23,869 bases of DNA from CAMDMI01 sp036759185. GTDB taxonomy: Bacteria; Bacteroidota; Bacteroidia; Cytophagales; Flexibacteraceae. The notes under the pieces are model-generated. The model did no database searches and was not told the origin of the DNA. It worked only from the letters and a program-made list of their open reading frames with translations. The DNA lies in contig DAIOVD010000052.1 in assembly GCA_036759185.1 (NCBI GenBank), positions 1 through 23,869 on the forward strand. The letters run 5' to 3'. Of this stretch, positions 1 to 9,000 are shown piece by piece. Both the position numbers and the translations under genes were made by a program. The first letter of the stretch is position 1. Each line of letters begins with the position of its first letter.

Positions 1-3000
1 GAACAGGTTGGCAAAGAACAGGTTGTTCCCCAGTTGTCTTTGTTAAACCAGTCATTGGAAATGCCTCTCCAGTAAGGTGCATTGGCAACCGAGAACGGAG
101 GTGAACTTACTGAGGCACAGGCATACACATTGATGTCGTCTATGGCGATGTCGTTACCAGCAGCCTGTGCTGAAATATTCACAATTGAAAGTGGAATGGT
201 GGTGTTGTTTCCACTATTAAACTGGAAGGAATATTTGTTCCAGACACAGTTTACGGTTTCAAACGGTACCGAAACGTCGGCGCCTGTCCGGTAACACCCG
301 GTGTAAATTCCGAACAACAAACTACTTTCTGCACCGGCAAGACTGACGGCGTTGAATGTCAATACATAATCTGTATTTGGAGTAACCGTAATGTTTTGCG
401 TCCAGAGGTTAAGAGATCCGGAGGTTGCAGCATTTCCAACCAGCATATTTCCTCCTGAATCAGGTGAACGTAAAGCAGGTGTGTTGAGATTGCAAAAATT
501 CGTATGAACATCATTTGGATTATCCACCACAGCATACGTTTGTTCCGGCCACATTTCATTTTGTAGGGTATCTATATCCACTACATAATTGTATTGTGAA
601 GTAAATCCGGAGTTTCCAGCTGAAAAATCTCCGTTCACAACCAGATTCGCTGTAATCGGACAATTGATGAAGATTGCTACATAGTTACTGTAGTTTGTCC
701 CGCATCCACCGGATGTCACCATTCTGCACACCAGTGAATAAGTTCCGGCGCCAGGAAAGTCGGGTCCGTAAGGTGTATACGTCGAAGAAGTTTTCCCCGT
801 TAAGTCGGTGATTGGTCCTCCCAGGATGGTGTAGTAACCCCATTGATACGATGTTACATTTAAACCTGTGGCTGTCAGTAATGTTCCGGTACCTGCCGTT
901 GTCAGTACCTGAGAAGCAGCCGGTGCAATCCGGAATTGGTTTATGGTGAAGTTGGTTCCGTTGTCTACTGAGCTTACAATCGGATTGTTACTCACTACCC
1001 GAACCCTGTAACCAGTGCCGGAGGCCAGATTGGCAGGAATGAACCCATCAATCGTACCACTCAGTGCGCTGGTTGTCAATGTGCCCAACGTTGTCGGATT
1101 GTTGAAACTTCCGGACGAGTTCGAAAGTTGGGCGGTATATGTATTTCCGGAGTTGAAATGCGTAGAGGTTGTCACAGTTCCGGGAGTGGTAAATGACACC
1201 AGAATTGAGTCTCCATCATAAGGCGTAACCTGGTAACAGGTCTGAGCAAGGGCAGAAGCATTGATGATGCCAACCGGATTCACACGGAGGTCAGTAACGC
1301 CAATGGTCCCTGAGCCGGTATTGAACACAAATTTGAGATTGTTCATCACTTGGGCAGGAGTCTGAACATTCAATCCGGCAGCAAACCGTGTATTTCCTGC
1401 CCAGACATCCGCTTTACCGGTTGCCAGGGTGTTTGATCCTCGTCCATTTGGATTGGTGTACGTGATGGAGGAACCGGAAGTGTTCACAACCCAGGTAATG
1501 GTTTGTGTGCCGGAAAGTGTCGCAGATGTAGTTGAAACGCCGTCCGGATGCGTTAGTGTAAATTCACCTGTTGTCGCACTCAGATTTACCTGGAGTCTTG
1601 CCGTCGCGGTGTGTACTGTGGCATTGTTTGAAAAGCCTGACCCTATGATCATCGTGGCAGCGGCTGATGTGGCCGAAGACGATGTAGTGGACATGTTGAA
1701 TTGAACCACCTGGGCAGAAGCTGCCGGAGCCAGAGCAATGGTTCTGGATCCATACACAGAACCTGAACCCGCAGAAGTAAAGATGATGTCGTCGCCTGAG
1801 GTAGATGATATGGCATTCCCGGCGTTATTGGATGTCGACAACACTTCAAAACCTGTCTGGATCATCGCACCGTCATTGCTGCCGGTGTATGAAGTTGGAA
1901 AGGAAGAGTATTGCTGTCTGAGTCTTCCGTTTTGCCCGATGGATATGTTGCTGAGTACAAATCCATTGTTCGAGTTCTGAACAGTGGTGCCGGTTCCAAT
2001 CGTGGTACTTCCTGTCATAGTGATCGGGTTGCTGCCATCGATGGTTTGAGTGCCACCATTAAAGGTGACGGCTCCGGTTCCGGTTTTAGAGAGAGTTCCG
2101 TTGTTGGTTATATTCCCTCCAAAAGTAAAAGGAGAATTGTTGGAAGTTGAAATGGATCCTGTACTGTTGATGGTCAGATTACCGGTAAATGTGTTGGTTC
2201 CGCCATCATCGGTATCTGTAAGGGCACCTGCCAAAGTGGTTGAACCTGTAACCGTCAGATTGTTCGGACCGGTTTCCAGAGTTCCGGAATTGAGAACCAG
2301 ATTTTCGTTCACAGTTGTATTGCCAGCCAGTGTCTTTGTATGGCCACTTCCGGTAATTGTGAGATTACGGTACGCAAGGGGAGAGGCTGGCAACGAATAT
2401 GTGGTAGATCCATAATATTCGATCGTGCTTCCCGGAGTCGTTACTAGATCATTTGTACTCACTGTCGGGAACGTTCCGGAGGCGAGTTTCAGAGTTCCGG
2501 ATCCAGTCAGTGTTGTAAAAGTAAACCCGTTAAAGGCCTGTAGATCTAGTGTTCCGGGATTCGGTGATCCATCGATTGTGACATTTGGAACGGTTTTGGA
2601 TCCCGATGTTGCCGTCACAATCCGGTTGTTACCAACCTGAATACTGGATCCAATGGTTGGAGGTATTGGTGAAACAGGTCCAACATACCCTGCCAGTGAC
2701 CATGTTCCTGCCGTCTCATAATTACCGGTAGCAAAACTGTAAAAGGTTCCCGGTAGAAAACCCACATTCGGGCCGGCGGTGTAGTTGCCGGCAATGGTTG
2801 CAGCAGAGAGAGGGAAGGAAATTACCCTGGCGACAACAGTCGAAGTAGCGCCTGTCGTCCATGCACTGCTTATGTATTTGGCTGAACCATAGATTGCCTC
2901 AACACCTGGAGTCGCATTGGCTTCCGATGCATCATAAGTGGCCGTTATTGTTCCGGTTACATTGCTGAAATTGTTTCCTGAAACCACCCAGTGTTTGGTG

Positions 3001-6000
3001 ATGGAATAGCTGTTATCCAGTTGAGAAGGTGCCAATGTGTTCACTGCTTTCACATTCACATATCGGGTCCCGGCAACACCACCCAAAGTAGCTCCCGTAA
3101 ATGTGAGATTGAAAGGAGTGTACACAGTACCGGTTCCAACCGGAAAATTGAAGGAGCTGTTTGTTACATCAAAATGTCGTCTCACCACTCCGGCACCAGA
3201 TGTGCGGATCATATTGGAAGAAGATGGTGGATTTCCGGCAAGCGAACTTCCCACTGGAAGAACCAAGTTGTAACCGGCAATATCAACGATTCCAGAATTT
3301 AAAGTCAGCGTAGTATTGACCGTTGTGTTGGCCTGCAACGTTTTTGTACCGGTTCCGCTGAAGGTCAGATTCCGGTATGTGGTGATGGCAGATGGAAGAT
3401 TGTAATTTCCTGAACCGCTGTATTCTATGGTGTTACCTGCCGTTGTGATGAAGTTGTTGGTCGTCACTGTCGGGAAGGTACCGGATGCGAGCTTCAATAC
3501 TCCAGACCCGTTAAGTGTAGTGAAGGTAAAAGCGTTATATGTCTGCAAATCAAGTGTTCCTGGATTTGGCAACCCATCGATGGTCACAGTTGGTACTGTT
3601 TTTCCACCTGATGTTGCTGTCACAACACGGTTGTTTCCAATCTGAATATTGGATCCTGTTGTAGGAGGGATTGGTGAAACAGGTCCGCCAAATCCTGTAA
3701 GTGACCAGGTTCCGGATGTTTCATAGTTTCCGGTAGCGAAACTGTAAAACGTACCCGGCAGAAATCCAACATTGGGTCCTGCTGTGTAGTTTCCAATGAT
3801 TGTGGCACCTGCTAATGGGAAGGTGATGACTCTGGCCACCACTGTAGACGTGGCGCCGGTTGTCCATACACCACCGATGTATTTGGCAGAACCGTAAATG
3901 GCTTCCACACCTGGGGTTGCATTGGCTTCGGATGAAGCGTAGGTAGCTGTGATGGAGCCTGTTACATTACTGAAATTGGTGGCCGAAACCACCCAGTGTT
4001 TCGTAATGGAATAGGTCGCATCCAATTGGGACGGAGCTGTCGAGCTTACTGCTTTCACATCCACATATCGGGAGCCTGCAACTCCACCCAATGTAGCCCC
4101 CGTAAATGTGAGATTGAAAGGAGTGTACACAGAGCCGGTTCCAACCGGAAAATTGAAGGAGCTGTTTGTTACATCAAAATGTCGCCTCACTACTCCCGCA
4201 CCGGATATGCGGATCATATTGGAGGAGGAAGGTGGATTCCCGGCAAGCGAACTTCCTACTGGAAGAATCAGATTGTATCCGGCAATATCCACGATACCCG
4301 CATTTAAAGTTAGTGTAGTATTGACCGTTGTATTGGCCTGCAAAGTTTTTGTACCGGTTCCGCTGAAGGTCAGATTCCGGTACGTGGAAATAGAAGCAGG
4401 AAGACTATAATTTCCTGAACCGCTGTATTCTACTGTATTGCCTGCTGTTGTGATGAAGTTGTTGGTCGTCACTGTCGGGAAGGTGCCGGAAGCGAGTTTC
4501 AGAGTGCCGGCTCCGTTAAATGTCGTCACTGTGTATCCTGTAGTTGTCTGGATATCAAGTGTCGAAGTGGCATCAATCTGAAGAACTTTAATTGTTTTTG
4601 TTCCCGTAGCCGCCGTCACCGTAAAACCATTTCCCACATATACATCAGATCCGTTGGTCGGTGGAATTACAGATGCGGCTCCCAGGTAACTGGTGGTTGA
4701 CCAGGTGGATCCTGTTTCGTACGGACCGGTAGCCCGGCTGTAGTAGGAACCTGGTAAAAATGCTCCGGCAGGTCCAGCGGTGAAAGTACGGGTCAGACTT
4801 GTCATACCCGTGAAACTGATGAGCTGACTTGGGATGGTGACGGTTCCGGAATTTGCCCAGCTGCCGTTGTAGGTAGAGCCGACATATACCGGTTCCGCTG
4901 TTGCATTTCGTTCCGAAACATCATAGGTAAATGACAAGGAAGCATTGATGGTGCCGCCAATGTTAAAGGACGATACGTCCCAGTATTTTGTCAGAGAATA
5001 GGAGGCATCCAGCTGGCTGGGTGCCACAGATGCAACCGGCCGCATGGCGACATAACGGGATCCAACTGGTGCAGTAAATGTTGTTGCTGTAAAGTTGATC
5101 GTAGCAGGAGTGTAGGCGGCAGTCGTTCCAAATGGAAAGGTAAACGATCCGTTGGCATCAAAATACTTTCTTACAAGTCCTGTGCTGTTTGCCAGAATCA
5201 TTGTCGAAACGGACGGTGAACCGGAAACTGTTGCTGCTACAGCAAGGTCCAGATTGTAGACCCCGAGCGATAGCAATCCGCTGTTCAGTATCAACGACTC
5301 ATTTACAGTTGTCGCTGCCTGAAGCGATTTCGTATACCCGGAACCGGTGATGGCCAGATTCCGGTATGAAGTAATGGAGGATGGTAGATTGAAAGTCGCC
5401 AGACCATCGTATTCTACAGTGCTTCCGGCTGTTGTTATAAATGTGTTTTTCGCAGGAGTCGCAATGGTTGGAAACACAGCACTTGCTCCGGAAGAAGAGA
5501 TCTTTATCGTACCTGCTCCTTTCAGTGAATCTAAGGAAATACCGGTATAAGTTGATAAATTCAGGATGGATCCTGAGTTGACAATTAACCAGCTTAGGTT
5601 TTTTGTTCCGGCTGTTACCGTGACTGTTTTTCCATTCCCGATGTTGATCTGAGATCCTAACGTTGGTGGAATCACTGTGGCAGCTCCGGCATATCCCGAT
5701 AATGACCAGGTCGATCCGGATTCAAAATTGGCATCGGCGATGCTGTAAAACTGTCCTCTGGTAAAGGCAACCGACGGACCAGCGGTGAAGGTCCGTGTTA
5801 AACTGGTCATTCCGGTAAACGAAACCTGACTGGATGGTATATTCACCGTACCTGTCGTTGTCCATCCGGCATTATAACTACCACCTACATAAATCGGTTC
5901 TGTCGTGGCGTTTCGCTCTGTGGTAGAATACGTAAATGTAAAAGATGCATTGATGGTTCCGGAAATATTGAATGACGAGACATCCCAGTATTTGGTCAAT

Positions 6001-9000
6001 GAGTAGGAAGCATCCAGTTGGTTCGGGGCCACAGTGGCGACTGGTCGCATGGCAATAAACCGGGATCCTGCCGGAGCCGTAAATGTCGTAGCAGTGAAGG
6101 TGATTGCAGCTGGAGTGTAAACTCCTGTAGTTCCAAACGGATAGGTAAATGAGCCGTTCGCATTGAAATATTTTCGAACCAATCCGGTACTGTTGGCCAG
6201 AATCATGTTGGTGGAAGATGGCGTACCGGTAACCGTTGCGCCAACAGCAATATCCAGATTGTTTGACCCAATCGAAAGCAAACCTCCCCCAAGATTCAAT
6301 GTTTGGTTGATTCTAAGGAGAGCAGAAGTCGACTTTGTCTGACCAGTCCCGGAAATGCGCAGAATACGATACGCCGCAGGTGCTGCTGGAAGGTTGTAAT
6401 TGGTTGAACCATAGTATTCCACGGTACTTCCGGCTGTCGTTACAAATGTGTTGGTGGTTACAGTCGGAAATACTGCAGTCGCGGCTTCTGATGCCGTAAT
6501 CCGTATTGTTCCGGAGCCTGCCAGTGTTCCGATTGAAATGCCGGAATAAGTACCGATGTCAAGTGTTCCGGCACTTCCGTTTCCTACATTGACTGTTGAG
6601 TTGGTGAGTGTTTTCGATCCTGCCGTTACCGTAACAGTTCGGTTGTTTCCAATATGAACAGTTGAATAATTTGTCGGGGCAATCAATGTGGCAGCTCCGG
6701 CGTAACCAATTAATGACCAAGTCGATGGTGTTTCGAAATTGCCACTGGCAATGCTGTAAAAATTGCCAGCTGAAAATGCGACCGAAGGACCAGCCGTCCA
6801 GTTACCAGTCAGATTGCCGACCAGTGTTCGTGTGTAGGAAACGGTAGGATTGGTAACAGTGCCGGAAGTTGACCAGGAAACTCCGTCCCAATATGCATTG
6901 GTGTACATCGGTTCAGCCGTAACATTTCTTTCTGAGTTGTCATACGTAAACGACAACGATGCCGATACAGTTGTCAGGTTTGTGCTGGAAGTAGCCCAGT
7001 ATTTAGCCAGTGAATACGTGGCATCCAGTTGATTTGGCGCCACACCAGCTACAGCCCGAAGGCTTATGAATCGTGAACCTGCTCCCCCTACAAAAATTGT
7101 TCCTAGACTTAATGTGATGGTGGAAGGCGTATAAACTCCGGTTGTTCCCACTGGCCAGGAAAACGAACCTAGTGCATCAAAATATTTCCGGAGGGATCCG
7201 GTTCCGTTTGTCAGTACCATCGCACTTGCAGACGGTGTCCCGGTTACGGTTGCCGATACTCCCAGATCAAGATTGAGATTTCCCAGTGATAAAAATCCAC
7301 TGTTGAGAACTAAGGATTCGTTTACTGTTGTTGATGCCAATATTAATTTCGTAGATCCTGAGCCAGTTACAGCCAGTCGGCGGTAAGAAACCGGAGAAGC
7401 GGGTAAGTTATAATCCGCAACTCCATAGTATTCGACGGTACTTCCGGCAGTGGTGATGAATGTATTTTTTGCAGATGTCACCGTTGGGAAGACAGCTGTT
7501 CCACCTGATGCGGTTATTTTAATTGTGCCTGACCCCTTAAGTGAATCGAGGGTAATTCCAATTGCCGTTCCAAGATCAAGTGTTGAACCGGAATTGACAA
7601 TCAGCCAGCTCAGGTTTTTTGTTCCAGCTGTCACAGTAACTGTTCTGCTGTTTCCTATCTGGATTTGGGATCCCAAAGTAGGAGGGATGGTGGAAGGAGA
7701 ACCAGCATATCCTGTCAAAGACCATGTTGCAGGAGTTTCAAAATCTCCATTGGCAAGGCTATAAAAAATGCCACGGACGAAGGCAACGGACGGACCTGCT
7801 GTCCAGTTACCAATAAGCGTTGAACTGGAGAGAGTAAAGCTGATTACTCTGGCGACCACGGTTGAAGTGGCCCCGGTCGTCCAGGAGGATCCATTGTAAT
7901 AAGCGTTGCCAAAAATTGGCTCTGCTATCGGAGTTGCCTCTGAAATATCATAAGTCGCTGAAATGCTTCCATTTGCATTGTTGATGTTTGTGGATGTGGT
8001 GGCCCAGTATTTGGAAATGGCATAGGTTGGATCCAGGACAGAAGGCGCCACTGTTCCTACACACTGAATTCCAATATACCGCGATCCAGCCAATCCTGTG
8101 AAGGTCGCTGATGTGATGTTTAATGCAAATGGTGTGTAAACTGATCCTGTTCCGAATGGAATGGTAATCGATCCGGCAGCATCAAAGTATCGTCTTACCT
8201 GGCCGGAAGATGAAGCAAGTATGTAGTTGGTTGAAGAACCTGTTCCTGCGATAGATGAACCAACAGGAAGCACAAGATTGTTTGTTCCTAAAACCAGAAT
8301 GGCACCATTTAGTGTGAGGACTGAATTCACAGTGGTAGAACCAGCCAGCGATTTATTTGCACTTCCACTGATGGTTAGATTACTGTAGGTGAAAGTCGAA
8401 ATATTCTGGATACCACCATTGTATTCGACCGTTGAACCTGATGTAAGGGTGTTCGTCGAATAGTTGGTTGGAAAGGCATTCGTTCCTCCGATTTTCAAAG
8501 TTCCGGCTGCAGCGATACTCAAAGTACCTCCGGCAACTGCCCGGTTCGCTGTTCTGGAACCCAGATCCAGCATTCCGTTAACAGTCAGGTTCCCTCGTAC
8601 ATTCAGGTTGAAATTAGATAGTGTTGTCTGGCTCGTTGAATTGATGGTGATGTTATTGAGATCCACAGTGGTGGGTGTTCCTCCGCTGATGGATTGTGCT
8701 CCTGTTTTTGTGAATGTGATGTTACCCACATTGGTGGAATTCACCATATTTAGAACAGAACTGTTGCCTAATGAAACATTTCCTCCGATTGAAACCGCGT
8801 GAGTGGTGGCAGAACCTGGTGCCGCCATATTAAAATTTCCTCCAACCGTGAGGTCTTTCAGAGTCAAAGTATACGCAGTTCCTCCGGCCGGAAACTGAAG
8901 AGTGGAACCACTCAGAATATTCAGATGATTGCTTGACGTGAAACTCCGGTTGATGGTTTTTGTTCCAGAACCTGAAGTCGTTAGTGTGTAAAATGAAATA

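Noticed and set aside
2050..2640. Consecutive plus-strand open frames (2050-2415 and 2425-2640)
   Set aside because: Same antisense by-product of the repetitive Gly/Thr/Ser/Asn-rich minus-strand frame. The copies recur at about 1-kb intervals with the repeat.
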